From a virus, in the IMG/VR virus record IMGVR_UViG_3300015171_000001, positions 1 through 64,000 of that record: a stretch of DNA of 64,000 nt; one strand, written 5' to 3'. This document shows positions 1-8,498 of this stretch, piece after piece. The notes under the pieces are model-generated. The model saw nothing but the letters and a program-made list of their open reading frames with translations, had not been told where the DNA came from and did no database searches. Positions within the stretch are counted from its first letter, which is position 1. Every line of letters starts with the position of its first letter. The position numbers were made by a program, and so were the translations under genes.

Positions 1-387
1 TGTTGCTGATGTTGAATAATCTCCAGATGATGTGTTCTTTGGATTTAGAAACGCTGGATTTTTAGCTCTGATAATGGACTGTGCTTGCCACCACGAACCA
101 CAATAAACAACATTTCCTTTTGGGAATTTGACTTTCCCATCAAGATTTACAATCGAAGATTCGAGAACTTCTACCACAAGCCAAAGTCGATTTTCATCCT
201 TGGCACGCAAAGAAAAATCCCCCTGTCCCCACAACCATCCATGCAAACCATTGCCACTTTTCCAGTCAGGACAACTCACTTCTCCTTCTTTCGGCCAAAT
301 AAACCCGCCACGACTCGTCATGTCAGAATTACATGTCCTCAACACCAATACAATCTTGTCTTCAGTTTTCATTTCTTCAGTTTTCAT
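1..387 (-). CDS. DUF7666-like protein, 3' end outside window
   Basis: This frame is open from ATG at 387 to the left edge (129 codons, no stop), so the gene is cut by the window. The start of the product carries the pattern VLRTCNSDMTSRGGFIWP, then GNGLHGWLWGQGD, then WLVVEV and KVKFPKGNVVYCG. I recall this order from the DUF7666 family of phage and bacterial proteins, whose function is unknown to me. The start at 387 is supported by a TTGACA-N17-TATTGT promoter ending exactly six bases upstream. A second in-frame ATG lies at 372. The plus-strand frames across this stretch look like shadows of this gene. Confidence 0.75.
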   Translation of the reverse strand, partial: MKTEEMKTEDKIVLVLRTCNSDMTSRGGFIWPKEGEVSCPDWKSGNGLHGWLWGQGDFSLRAKDENRLWLVVEVLESSIVNLDGKVKFPKGNVVYCGSWWQAQSIIRAKNPAFLNPKNTSSGDYSTSAT

Positions 388-422
388 TTTAAAACAATAT
401 CATTATTTTTATAATATGTCAA
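388..422 (-). promoter_or_regulatory. Sigma70-type promoter of the DUF7666-like gene
   Basis: On the minus strand: TTGACA (422-417), a 17-base spacer, TATTGT (399-394), then six bases to ATG 387. The spacer contains TATAAAAA and ends in TGA directly before the -10 box, as in the promoters at 28510, 31629 and 34394. The geometry predicts a leaderless transcript. Confidence 0.6.
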
Positions 423-425
423 TAA

Positions 426-722
426 TTATTTTCCAAATGTTTTCCTAAAAAACGATTTAACTCCAGAAAATTTTTCTTTATTGAGTGACTCCCCAATCAT
501 ATTATGATGTGTTTTTTTGCAATTTTCCAATAAATCTGGACAAAGCATTTTCATTTTTGTTTCTATTTCCAAAACCAATTTTGTTGGAATAGCCGAGATT
601 GTCTCATTATTTTGAGTGGTGGATAATGCCACCAAGTAACTATTTAAATAAAATAGTTCTAGGATTTCTCTTTTAATAGTTTCATTTTCAACATCATTTT
701 TTTCAATTTTATTTTTTGACAT
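426..722 (-). CDS. Hypothetical protein (98 aa)
   Basis: A small, mostly helical, charged protein with no domain I recognise. It has an acidic/lysine-rich start, a central hydrophobic stretch (ILELFYLNSYLVAL, about residues 20-33) and a basic C-terminus ending RKTFGK. It lies in line with the minus-strand gene at 387 but has no clear Shine-Dalgarno. It is divergent from the gene at 773. Amino-acid composition matches neighbouring genes, so it is probably real. Confidence 0.6.
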   Translation of the reverse strand: MSKNKIEKNDVENETIKREILELFYLNSYLVALSTTQNNETISAIPTKLVLEIETKMKMLCPDLLENCKKTHHNMIGESLNKEKFSGVKSFFRKTFGK

Positions 723-731
723 TAAAAATTA

Positions 732-760
732 TTGCATAATTTATTATTACAGTCTACTAT
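732..760 (+). promoter_or_regulatory. Sigma70-type promoter for the 773 gene cluster
   Basis: TTGCAT (732-737), 17 bases, TACTAT (755-760). The expected transcription start is near 767, only about six bases before ATG 773. Confidence 0.45.
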
Positions 761-772
761 ATTTAACATAAT

Positions 773-1273
773 ATGAGCGAAGATTCTAATTTTTTTTTAT
801 TAAAGAGGCAAACAAAACTATCCCCAAACAGAAATTTTGATTATATTTCATTTTTCAAAATACAAGATGATCATATAGTTACGAAAGAAACTCCCGTGGG
901 AAAAAGAGTTATTTGTTCAAATTTACCAGATTATTATAATTTATATTTTTTTAAATATCACATTAAAGGAGAGATATCATATCCACATGGAGGAGTAACA
1001 TTTTATAATGCCAATGATGAAATTTATCAATCTGGCTATTTAGATTGTGTTGCTATACACCCCGCGAATGAATCAATAGAAATATCAAAATTGGATAATG
1101 GACAAATATTTTTTTCAAATATACCAAAACTTATTTATTCCAAGGGGGATTACGATAAAGTATTATCAAAACAAAAGAAAATTAAAAAACTAATTGACAA
1201 ACCTATAAAAACTGTTAAGATTAAAAAGAATGAAAACACAAAACACAGAGGTAGAAAAAAGCAAAAGCTTTGA
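773..1273 (+). CDS. Hypothetical protein (166 aa) with basic tail
   Basis: No family recognised. The first 130 residues look like a compact mixed alpha/beta domain with many aromatics (YYNLYFFKYHIKGEISYPHG). The last 35 residues are a lysine-rich tail (KKIKKLIDKPIKTVKIKKN, then RGRKKQK), suggesting nucleic-acid or phosphate binding. It is the first gene of a four-gene plus-strand run and overlaps the next frame by 44 bases. Confidence 0.65.
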   Translation: MSEDSNFFLLKRQTKLSPNRNFDYISFFKIQDDHIVTKETPVGKRVICSNLPDYYNLYFFKYHIKGEISYPHGGVTFYNANDEIYQSGYLDCVAIHPANESIEISKLDNGQIFFSNIPKLIYSKGDYDKVLSKQKKIKKLIDKPIKTVKIKKNENTKHRGRKKQKL

Positions 1274-1436
1274 AAGATATGTTAAGTTGAACTTTCATAA
1301 TCAAGAAGATGTTGAGATTACTTCAAACATGGTAAATGATTATGGAATTCCAATTGTGACTGAAATGGAAATTTACGAAGAACTTTCTAATATGGAAGGC
1401 TATCGTGAATTTAATCGTTGTTCAAATGAAGAATAA
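1230..1436 (+). CDS. Hypothetical protein (68 aa)
   Basis: A short acidic protein with no recognised family. It begins inside the 3' end of the 773 gene in another frame. The overlap could shrink if a later start is used, since an internal ATG at 1329 follows the only less conserved-looking part. It is followed after 12 bases by the next small gene. Probably real because composition is normal and the reading frames are tightly packed. Confidence 0.5.
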   Translation: MKTQNTEVEKSKSFERYVKLNFHNQEDVEITSNMVNDYGIPIVTEMEIYEELSNMEGYREFNRCSNEE

Positions 1437-1448
1437 ATAAAATATAAT

Positions 1449-1637
1449 ATGAATAAAGACAATTTTATTGGAGTGGGGTTTGCTGTATTTCGAAGTGGTG
1501 TTAGAGTATCTGAAACTATTTATACAGATAGTAGTCCAGAAGGACAAGCTAAAGAAGAAATTCAAATGTGGAAACGATCAATTTCAAAATATCCAGATGG
1601 ATCTATTATTGAATTGAAACCTGTTAATGTTAGATAA
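1449..1637 (+). CDS. Hypothetical protein (62 aa)
   Basis: A small protein that reads like a complete alpha/beta fold: GVGFAVFRSGVRVSETIYTD then EEIQMWKRSISKYPDGSII. The pattern of an N-terminal hairpin plus amphipathic helix is common among small phage proteins of unknown role. It sits 12 bases after the preceding gene and 10 bases before a 56-aa frame, in a likely operon of early or accessory genes. Confidence 0.6.
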   Translation: MNKDNFIGVGFAVFRSGVRVSETIYTDSSPEGQAKEEIQMWKRSISKYPDGSIIELKPVNVR

Positions 1638-1647
1638 TTAAAAATTT

Positions 1648-1818
1648 ATGGACAATGCTTATCCTACAAAAACAAAATATTCTTCACAATCTTTTATTAA
1701 AAATAATAAATTTGTAGATAGAGTAAATATTGACAAACTGTCCGAAAATGCTAAAGCTTCATTAAAAGAAATTGATTCACTGTTTTCGGAGAATATTATT
1801 AATGTAAATAAAAAATAA
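1648..1818 (+). CDS. Hypothetical small protein (56 aa)
   Basis: ATG at 1648 opens a 56-codon frame ending TAA at 1818. The product begins MDNAYPTKTKYSSQSF and has a short helical segment (VDRVNIDKLSENAKASLKE). It continues the plus-strand run with ten bases of spacing and no frame overlap. No family recognised. Confidence 0.5.
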   Translation: MDNAYPTKTKYSSQSFIKNNKFVDRVNIDKLSENAKASLKEIDSLFSENIINVNKK

Positions 1819-2129
1819 TTTATTCAAAAATAAGGTTGTCAACAGTGACTCGATTTTCTAAATAAATTAAAGAAAATTAAAATATTTTGACATTTTTTAA
1901 GACAAAATACCGTAAGTTCTACGGGAATTAACGCTTGTGGAGACATCACCTCTTGGTCTGGAGCAATTCAGAAAAAAGTGATACCGAAGAAACAAGAAGA
2001 TAACAAAGAGTCAACAATTTATTATTTAAAAGTATGAATTTAGATTTTTGTAGGTTTATCAGAACGGCAGCTACAGCATTAATTTGTTGTTTTGGAATCC
2101 TTGGATAGCTGAGCATCTATTAAAACTGC
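1819..2129 (+). other. Intergenic stretch, possible structured RNA
   Basis: About 310 bases with no convincing long gene. It contains TTGACA at 1887 without a good -10 box, and a short hairpin CCGTA-AGTTC-TACGG (1910-1924). Base composition is visibly less AT-rich than the flanking genes around 1910-1990, which is unusual for this genome. A 24-codon frame at 2034-2108 (MNLDFCRFIRTAATALICC...) has a hydrophobic centre and may be a chance frame. I see no tRNA cloverleaf. Confidence 0.3.
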
Positions 2130-2552
2130 TTAAATTATTTTTCTCCACTTAGGATTTTTAAGTGGGCATTGTTCTGTAGATAGACTAAGTTTAAATGTTG
2201 AACATTTACATTGTTTACAAAATCCAATTATTGTATTTGATAGTGACCACCAATGTTCACATCCTTTACAAATTTTCAATCTTTCCCAGAAAGTATTTTC
2301 ATCTACAATTGGATACCCACTTTCTCTCCATTTTTTCATAGAATTTTTTAAACTTTGAATAGAGTCTAATGGATTTGGTTTGGGGTATATTTTATTTTGT
2401 AAATTTTTTCTATCATCTATAGATAATTTCGATATAATCTTTTCAACAAAAAAAGATTTTTCTTCTCCTGAAAACAAATTCCAATATTCAAGGAAATTAT
2501 TATCCTTAAATAATTGTATCATTTCTTCTTCTGTCATTGTGGTTAAATCCAT
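2130..2552 (-). CDS. Zinc-binding phage protein (140 aa)
   Basis: The C-terminal third carries paired cysteines: CKGCEHWW, then CKQCKCSTF and EQCPLKNPKW, a zinc-ribbon-like layout that recurs in short phage proteins of unknown role. The N-terminal 70 residues are acidic and helical. It ends with the motif CP-x-K-N-P-x-W typical of such proteins. The start at 2552 is preceded by a TATTTATT box three bases upstream. It is divergent from the GH73 hydrolase gene. Confidence 0.7.
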   Translation of the reverse strand: MDLTTMTEEEMIQLFKDNNFLEYWNLFSGEEKSFFVEKIISKLSIDDRKNLQNKIYPKPNPLDSIQSLKNSMKKWRESGYPIVDENTFWERLKICKGCEHWWSLSNTIIGFCKQCKCSTFKLSLSTEQCPLKNPKWRKII

Positions 2553-2555
2553 ATT

Positions 2556-2563
2556 AATAAATA
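2556..2563 (-). promoter_or_regulatory. TATTTATT start-proximal box
   Basis: Reads TATTTATT on the minus strand, with three bases (AAT) to ATG 2552. One of the recurrent TATTTAT boxes interpreted as a late promoter -10 element. Confidence 0.45.
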
Positions 2564-2573
2564 TACTATTTAT

Positions 2574-2602
2574 TTGACATTTGTCGATATATATAATATA
2601 AT
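2574..2602 (+). promoter_or_regulatory. Consensus sigma70 promoter, leaderless geometry
   Basis: TTGACA (2574-2579), 17 bases, TATAAT (2597-2602), then six bases to ATG 2609. Both hexamers are perfect. There is no room for a Shine-Dalgarno in the transcript. Confidence 0.75.
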
Positions 2603-2608
2603 AAGTCT

Positions 2609-3502
2609 ATGTTATTTAGTTTATTCCCGCGAAGAAAAGTTCATTATGTAGACTTAATGAAAGCTATGAGTCACACTCCTTTTTATAAAGAATTATCTTT
2701 TTGGGAAAAAACAACAACTTTTATTGCTAGAAGTTTTATTATATGTTTAATATGTGGATTGACATTTGTCTGTTTTTCATTGGTGGGAATATTAAAAGCA
2801 AATCTTAAAATTTCAATCATGTTAAATGAAGATCTAAAAAATAGAGATGTTCTTATTTCACATGATAAAGAATATATTCAACAAATTTCCGAAGAAAATG
2901 CCAGAATGATTAAAATGCAATGTTCTTCTCCGACAGATGCTGTAGAAATTGCCATGATTATTAATCAAATTTTAGATACTGCAAATGGAGAAAAATTTGT
3001 ATTTTTAGAACAGGTAATTCCTCATGCAATTAGATTACAAGTTCAAAAAGGAATTCCTGCATCTGGAATGATTGCTCAGGCTATTTATGAATCTGGGTAT
3101 GGTCAAAGTGATCTAGCAAAAAAACATTATAATTATTTTGGAATGAAAAATTTAACAGGAAAGGGTAATTTTGTAAATTCTTCAACAACTGATAGTGGTG
3201 TAAAGAAAATTCAACCATTTAGAACATTTGGAAATCCATATGAAGGATTTTTAGGATATTATGAGTTTTTAACTAGTGAAGATAAAAATGGAAGATATGA
3301 TTTGGCTCTCCAACAAAAAAATGGAATAGAATATGTAAAACATTTATTATCTGCGGGTTACTGTCCAGATAGTGATTATCTAGAACATATTACAGAAATT
3401 ATTAAACGACATCATTTGGATTTACTAGAAAGAATTCTTTACAAAAATATACAAAATAATTCTATATTAGATAAATTTGGGCCACAAAAAAGACAGAATT
3501 AA
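2609..3502 (+). CDS. Membrane-anchored GH73-type glucosaminidase
   Basis: Probable peptidoglycan hydrolase of the FlgJ/Bax-like GH73 (endo-beta-N-acetylglucosaminidase) family, 297 aa. Residues 39-63 form one hydrophobic segment (SFIICLICGLTFVCF...). Residues 70-105 form a likely coiled spacer, and the catalytic domain covers about 130-280. The hallmark AQAIYESGYGQSDLA gives the expected general acid Glu161, followed by YNYFGMK. The basic N-terminus (RRK) and internal segment suggest an N-in signal anchor placing the enzyme in the periplasm or outer face. It could act in lysis or as a wall-degrading virion enzyme. Its own consensus promoter, away from the structural operon, favours lysis. Confidence 0.8.
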   Translation: MLFSLFPRRKVHYVDLMKAMSHTPFYKELSFWEKTTTFIARSFIICLICGLTFVCFSLVGILKANLKISIMLNEDLKNRDVLISHDKEYIQQISEENARMIKMQCSSPTDAVEIAMIINQILDTANGEKFVFLEQVIPHAIRLQVQKGIPASGMIAQAIYESGYGQSDLAKKHYNYFGMKNLTGKGNFVNSSTTDSGVKKIQPFRTFGNPYEGFLGYYEFLTSEDKNGRYDLALQQKNGIEYVKHLLSAGYCPDSDYLEHITEIIKRHHLDLLERILYKNIQNNSILDKFGPQKRQN

Positions 3503-3524
3503 TTTTTTTAATAGTTTTATAACA

Positions 3525-3532
3525 TATTTATC
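3525..3532 (+). promoter_or_regulatory. TATTTATC start-proximal box
   Basis: TATTTATC followed by five bases and ATG 3538. Matches the recurrent start-proximal motif; no Shine-Dalgarno is present. Confidence 0.4.
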
Positions 3533-3537
3533 AATAG

Positions 3538-3858
3538 ATGAAAATCAAAATTGATAAAAGTGAGAAAAATATTGATAGTTATGTCTTACCAAAAGAAAAT
3601 TCTTTCTTAGAAAAATTTATCATAAAAAATAAAGAAAAATTACTTATTCAAGTAATTGATTGTATAGAAAATGCCGTTTTAAAAAATAAGGAATATATTA
3701 CAATATTCACCTTCGAAGATAGTAAATTTTTTGTTTCTGTTAAAAAAGAAGATTATCTTGAAAATATTAGAAATGTTTTTTTATATTTTTACACAAATAA
3801 AAATCCAGAAATATGTACTAGAATTTCAAGAATAGAAGATAAGTTAATTAAGAAATAA
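3538..3858 (+). CDS. Hypothetical protein (106 aa)
   Basis: No family recognised. It has a charged N-terminus, an amphipathic helix (IQVIDCIENAVLKNKEY) and two probable beta strands (YITIFTFEDSKFFVSV), so a small alpha/beta domain is likely. It is followed two bases later by a zinc-ribbon gene and then phoH, probably one transcript. Confidence 0.6.
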   Translation: MKIKIDKSEKNIDSYVLPKENSFLEKFIIKNKEKLLIQVIDCIENAVLKNKEYITIFTFEDSKFFVSVKKEDYLENIRNVFLYFYTNKNPEICTRISRIEDKLIKK

Positions 3859-3860
3859 AT

Positions 3861-4079
3861 GTGAATTCTAAACTTACTAGAAAACAACAAGCAGAAAAAA
3901 TCATATCCTGCTTAGATAAATATAAAGTGTGTCATGGATGCGAATCTATAACAAGTAAAGAAACATCTGTATGCCCTTTATGTAAGAGTTATAATTTTAA
4001 CCTAGATGTAGAAGCCGTTAGAAAACAGGCTATTGTTTTATCAAATAAAACCCAAACAATAATAACTGACTATGAGTAA
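3861..4079 (+). CDS. Small zinc-ribbon protein (72 aa)
   Basis: Starts at GTG 3861, two bases after the preceding stop. Two CxxC knuckles (CHGCESI and CPLCKSYNF) separated by about a dozen residues form a zinc ribbon, followed by a helix. Such short proteins are common beside phoH in large phages, but their role is unknown to me. The 3' end overlaps the phoH start by eight bases, implying translational coupling. Confidence 0.7.
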   Translation: MNSKLTRKQQAEKIISCLDKYKVCHGCESITSKETSVCPLCKSYNFNLDVEAVRKQAIVLSNKTQTIITDYE

Positions 4080-4905
4080 AAAAATGGCAAAGAAAAAACC
4101 ACAAATTCAAAAAATCACAAATTCAGAGTTTGTTAAAGATAAAAGCCCAACTGTTTTCCAGAGAGATAAATTAAAACATGTATTGAATATTCACGAACGA
4201 ACAGACTATACAGAAAAACAAAAATCGTTTATTGATTTGGTTCTTGATAAAAAAAGTAAAATGATTTTTGTGACTGGAGTATCCGGCACATCAAAAACAC
4301 ATCTTTCGGTATTATGTGGTTTAAAAATGTTATCTGCCAATGAACATGGTGCTGGAAAATATTCAGAACTTTTATATATTAGAAGTGCAGTTGAATCTTC
4401 TGATAATAAATTGGGATATCTTCCAGGAGGTGAAGATGATAAAATGGGACCATATTTAGTGCCGCTAAAAGAAAAATTGGCAGAATTTCTTCCAGGACAC
4501 GATATTCAATTATTAGAAAAAGATCAAAGAATAATTTCTGTCCCATTGGGGTTTGTTCGAGGATTAAATTGGAATGCAAAATATATTATAATTGACGAAT
4601 CACAAAATTGCTCTAAACGAGAATTAATCACACTTATTACTAGAGTGGGAGAATTTAGTAAAATAATTATATTAGGAGATCCATCTCAAAGTGATATTGG
4701 AACTAAGAGTGGATTTACAAATATATACAATATGTTTAACGATGACGAAGCTAAAGAAAATGGCGTATTTACATTTGAATTTACAGAAGAAGATATTGTT
4801 AGAAGTGATTTAGTTAGATTCATTATGAAAAGAATTAAGGATAAATCTACTGATGCAATTAATGATTATGTACCCTCCAAAGATAAAACTTTACTAAAAG
4901 GGTAA
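4072..4905 (+). CDS. phoH: PhoH-like P-loop ATPase
   Basis: 277-aa PhoH-family ATPase, widespread in large aquatic phages and induced by phosphate starvation in some bacteria; its phage function is unsettled. The Walker A loop is GVSGTSKT (69-76), with Ser where Gly usually stands. Later motifs include RSAVESSDNKLGYLPG, the Walker B segment YIIIDESQN and ILGDPSQSD, all diagnostic of PhoH. A basic N-terminal extension precedes the ATPase core; a second start at 4084 is possible. It overlaps the upstream zinc-ribbon gene and lies just before the large fibre genes. Confidence 0.9.
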   Translation: MSKKMAKKKPQIQKITNSEFVKDKSPTVFQRDKLKHVLNIHERTDYTEKQKSFIDLVLDKKSKMIFVTGVSGTSKTHLSVLCGLKMLSANEHGAGKYSELLYIRSAVESSDNKLGYLPGGEDDKMGPYLVPLKEKLAEFLPGHDIQLLEKDQRIISVPLGFVRGLNWNAKYIIIDESQNCSKRELITLITRVGEFSKIIILGDPSQSDIGTKSGFTNIYNMFNDDEAKENGVFTFEFTEEDIVRSDLVRFIMKRIKDKSTDAINDYVPSKDKTLLKG

Positions 4906-4934
4906 ATAATATGAATTTTTTATTATCCCATAGT

Positions 4935-4942
4935 TATTTATA
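4935..4942 (+). promoter_or_regulatory. TATTTATA box before the first fibre gene
   Basis: TATTTATA within TAGTTATTTATA, 15 bases upstream of ATG 4958. It is further from the start than the other boxes, leaving a short leader. Confidence 0.4.
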
Positions 4943-4957
4943 GTAATATAATTTCAT

Positions 4958-7900
4958 ATGGCAAATAAACGAATTTCTGATTTAAACCCCCTATTAGCTT
5001 CTAGTGCAAGTATAAATGACTTAACAGTAGTGGTTGATGTTTTATCTGACACAACTCCTACTGGAGAAGATAAAAAGATGACTCTTGGAGAGTTATCTAA
5101 TTTCGTATTTGATACTGTTCCCCACGTTTCTTCTTCTAATCAATTAGATATTAATGAGTTACAAAATTATCCATTATCAGCAAGTCATGGTGGAACAGGT
5201 GTAACTTATATTCCCACATTTAGTGTTTTAGTTGGACAAGGAACTAGTTCAATAACATTTGCAACTGGAAACATTGGTAATTTATTAGGTTGGGGATTAA
5301 ATGGACCAACATTTGTTTCTGGAGTTATCAGTAGTTCTGCACAAGTTGATTATAATTATTTACAAAATAAACCACAGGGGGTAATATCATCAAGCGATCA
5401 ATTACCAAATGGGTTATATAGTAGTTCTGCACAGGTAAGTTTTCTTGGATTGTCAGATACCCCTAAAACATATGTTACAAATTCATTTATCAAAGTAAAT
5501 TCTTCTGGAAGTGGATTAGACTTTTTTTCATTACCAATTTCTGTTCAAGATTTACAAAAAGGAAAATCCTATGCTAATGGGGTTTATTATTTTAATGGAG
5601 ATATAAGAGAAAGATTATATGCGAACATTCAACCTCAGACAATTTATAGTGGCGGATTAGCAACATACTATCAAGATTTTTTACATTCTGGAAACGTCTG
5701 TTTAGATAAATTTAATAGAAATTTATATTTTGTTAGAGGAACTTGGCCAAGAAGAAAAGGATTAAATTCTTCTGATTATCATGGATTATCTTGGAGAGAA
5801 GCAAATAATACAATTGATTCTAGAGCAGAAGCTGTATGTTCCACAAGAGAAGATGGCCAAAATTTTCAAGTATTAGCAGATTTTTGGACATCAACAATAG
5901 GAGGTTCTTTACCAAATAGTGTTAAAAATTCTTCTGGTAAATATGTAGTTTCTGAACCATCTGCGGTAGCATTTGATAGTAGTTCAAATAGTATTTTCGT
6001 TGCTTGTAGAAATGATCATTGTCCATCAATAATATATAAAATGAATGCAACTGGGTCTCAATCAAGTATTGAGAATAGTACGCAAGTATGGGTCACATTA
6101 GCGAATGGAGATTTAAAAATTGATTGTGTTGAGGTTGGAGTTATTCCTAAAGGATTTTATTATCAAGGAGACGAATCTTTAAATCCATTAACAGATCCTC
6201 CTCAAAATACGCCTTATTTATTTTTCGGAGTGTCTCCAGACTGGAATACTCCTTATGCGTCTGGATCAACTTTAAAACATGCAGCTATTTATAAAGTTCC
6301 AACAAGTGGAACTGCACCAGGAACATTTTTAACAGATTATCCAGTTGCTTATACTCTTCACAGATTTTGGAGAGCAGGGACTGATGCAACAAATCCAGAC
6401 ATGGGAACTACTGGTGTAAAATCAATAAAATTATATATAGCTAGAGCGGGTCAAGATGGTGGAGAATGGAATCCATATTCAGATACACTTCCTTTTGTAA
6501 GAAAAGATAAAAGTAGATTGTTTGTTGTGCATTCTGGAGCACCAAGTCAACAATTGATTTCTCATATAACTGGAAGTACGACATTTTCTAGAAGAACAAT
6601 AACTTCTGCTAGTTTTTATCCAACAGTTCCACAGACACAACCTTCACAGACATCTCCATTAGTTTCTGGAAGTATGTGGTCTACTGCATCACAAACAGTA
6701 TATCCAATTTTAGTACCACAACCAGGACCAACAATTCCGGCACCACTAGCAAGTTTAATAACATCAACAAATCCATTTTTATTTAACAATAATCAATTTG
6801 GTGGACATGGAATTTTTGAATTATTAATTGGTAATACAGGAAGTATATTAGGAAATCCATACACTGGAAGTTTTAGTTCACAAATAGATTTAAATAGACC
6901 ATGGAAAACGTGGAGACAAGGATATGTTAGTGCTGTTAGTGGAACACTAGCTTTATACTTCTCAAATATATCCGATGACCCAGGGTCTCCTATTGGAGAA
7001 ACAGGTTCTAGTGCTCCAGGTGCTCCAAGAAATAGATCATTTGCAATAAATGATAGATTATTTTTATTAACTGCTCCTTCAGATTTTGTAAATTTTGATA
7101 GTACCTCTTCTTTTTTCACACAATCAAGAGGAATTGTTAAAATTGGTGATGTTTCTTGTGGTGTGAATCCTAATACCCCAAGATACTTTTTAAATGGAAC
7201 TTATACAGATCCTAATGAAGAAGGAAATGTAATGGTTATTCCCGTTTTAGCAAATTCTATTAATAATGAAAATACTGCTATAATGGATGGGGGTCAACAA
7301 GGTTTACAACAAATGACAATTGATCCATATGGTGAAACTGCTTATGTTGCCGATTTCTTTTTCTCAAGATACTATACAACATATTTAACATCTTCATATA
7401 ATAATGGAGCACAGGATACATATCCATACGCATCAACTCCAACTCCTGTGACAATTTATTCTCCAGCAGAAACTATTCCAACAAATAGTTCAGTTCCTTC
7501 TGGATATATAAATTATAATAATGGAAACAATTTAACTCCTAGTGAAATTGATTGGCCTACTGCGCCAATCTATCCAGGTGCTCCTACAGGACCATCAGCG
7601 GCATCTGCTGCTGGTTATACTGCTGAAGGATGGCCAAATGGTCCTACACAGGTAACATACTCAGGTCAAAACAATGCTCCTGTGCCAATTACTGCATCAA
7701 ATAATTATAGTGGTCCATTTGGAGCATATTACTTTACACCAACATATTATCCAAAAGCAACTTTTCCGCCAACACCAAACAATCCAAATCCCGCATTGCC
7801 AGGATATGGACAAGCCGCTTCTGGTAGTTATCCTGCTGGACCAGCACCATTAGATGCATACACAGATAATACATTTAATTCTATATATAGTGAATTTGGA

Positions 7901-8476
7901 ACAATATACGAAGCCAATTTATGGACATATAGTCATGGAACAAATGGACAAAGAATATTTGACAATGCAAATCCACAAATTGCTTATTCTAGACCTTGTG
8001 GATTAACTGGATATAATGAAGGACCAAACAAAGTATATAGATTATTATATACAAATGGCGAAAATAATTTCGTATTAAATAATAATAATTTGGGAATGGG
8101 TATATACATTAATGGATTTAGTAGAACATTTACACAAGATGGTGTGCTTGCTCAAGGACACAATGTATTATCAATAAGTGATAAAGGAGCCGGAATTCAG
8201 GGTGGTTTAGTAGTAACTATGCAACAGCCAACTAATACAAGTGATTATGTTGTTATTGCACAAGGTAGTGATGGAGAATTTTTTGGAAGTGGACAACAAC
8301 ATCATGAAAATCCAATAACCTATACAGGAAGTATTGATTCTTTAGATGCTCAAAGTGACGCATCATTATATTTTGGAAAAAATAGAAGTCAATTCAGATT
8401 AACCTATACAGGATCTTTAAATTTAGATGTTTTATATTTTTCAGTAATCGGCGGAGAACTTGGTCCAATTTTCTAA
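4958..8476 (+). CDS. Giant tail fibre / beta-propeller virion protein, copy 1
   Basis: 1172 aa. The N-terminus (MANKRISDLNPLLASSA...VVVDV...TGEDKKMTLGEL) is a segment I associate with the attachment end of tail fibres in marine phages. Residues about 60-170 hold SASHGGTG and ISSSAQV repeats typical of trimeric fibres. From about 190 on, NHL/YVTN-like strands (AVAFDSSSNSIFVAC, QQMTIDPYGETAYVADF) suggest a large beta-propeller. Compared with the paralogue at 8499 it has two extra Pro/Ser/Thr/Tyr-rich stretches, near 6600-6770 and 7390-7880. Likely host-binding; no enzymatic motif seen. Cys residues are few. Confidence 0.75.
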   Translation: MANKRISDLNPLLASSASINDLTVVVDVLSDTTPTGEDKKMTLGELSNFVFDTVPHVSSSNQLDINELQNYPLSASHGGTGVTYIPTFSVLVGQGTSSITFATGNIGNLLGWGLNGPTFVSGVISSSAQVDYNYLQNKPQGVISSSDQLPNGLYSSSAQVSFLGLSDTPKTYVTNSFIKVNSSGSGLDFFSLPISVQDLQKGKSYANGVYYFNGDIRERLYANIQPQTIYSGGLATYYQDFLHSGNVCLDKFNRNLYFVRGTWPRRKGLNSSDYHGLSWREANNTIDSRAEAVCSTREDGQNFQVLADFWTSTIGGSLPNSVKNSSGKYVVSEPSAVAFDSSSNSIFVACRNDHCPSIIYKMNATGSQSSIENSTQVWVTLANGDLKIDCVEVGVIPKGFYYQGDESLNPLTDPPQNTPYLFFGVSPDWNTPYASGSTLKHAAIYKVPTSGTAPGTFLTDYPVAYTLHRFWRAGTDATNPDMGTTGVKSIKLYIARAGQDGGEWNPYSDTLPFVRKDKSRLFVVHSGAPSQQLISHITGSTTFSRRTITSASFYPTVPQTQPSQTSPLVSGSMWSTASQTVYPILVPQPGPTIPAPLASLITSTNPFLFNNNQFGGHGIFELLIGNTGSILGNPYTGSFSSQIDLNRPWKTWRQGYVSAVSGTLALYFSNISDDPGSPIGETGSSAPGAPRNRSFAINDRLFLLTAPSDFVNFDSTSSFFTQSRGIVKIGDVSCGVNPNTPRYFLNGTYTDPNEEGNVMVIPVLANSINNENTAIMDGGQQGLQQMTIDPYGETAYVADFFFSRYYTTYLTSSYNNGAQDTYPYASTPTPVTIYSPAETIPTNSSVPSGYINYNNGNNLTPSEIDWPTAPIYPGAPTGPSAASAAGYTAEGWPNGPTQVTYSGQNNAPVPITASNNYSGPFGAYYFTPTYYPKATFPPTPNNPNPALPGYGQAASGSYPAGPAPLDAYTDNTFNSIYSEFGTIYEANLWTYSHGTNGQRIFDNANPQIAYSRPCGLTGYNEGPNKVYRLLYTNGENNFVLNNNNLGMGIYINGFSRTFTQDGVLAQGHNVLSISDKGAGIQGGLVVTMQQPTNTSDYVVIAQGSDGEFFGSGQQHHENPITYTGSIDSLDAQSDASLYFGKNRSQFRLTYTGSLNLDVLYFSVIGGELGPIF

Positions 8477-8498
8477 TTAAAAATACTTATTAGATAAG

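Noticed and set aside
85-448. Two plus-strand open frames of about 106-109 codons
   Set aside because: They oppose the better supported minus-strand DUF7666-like gene, have Phe/His/Pro-rich composition unlike the other proteins, and no start signal.
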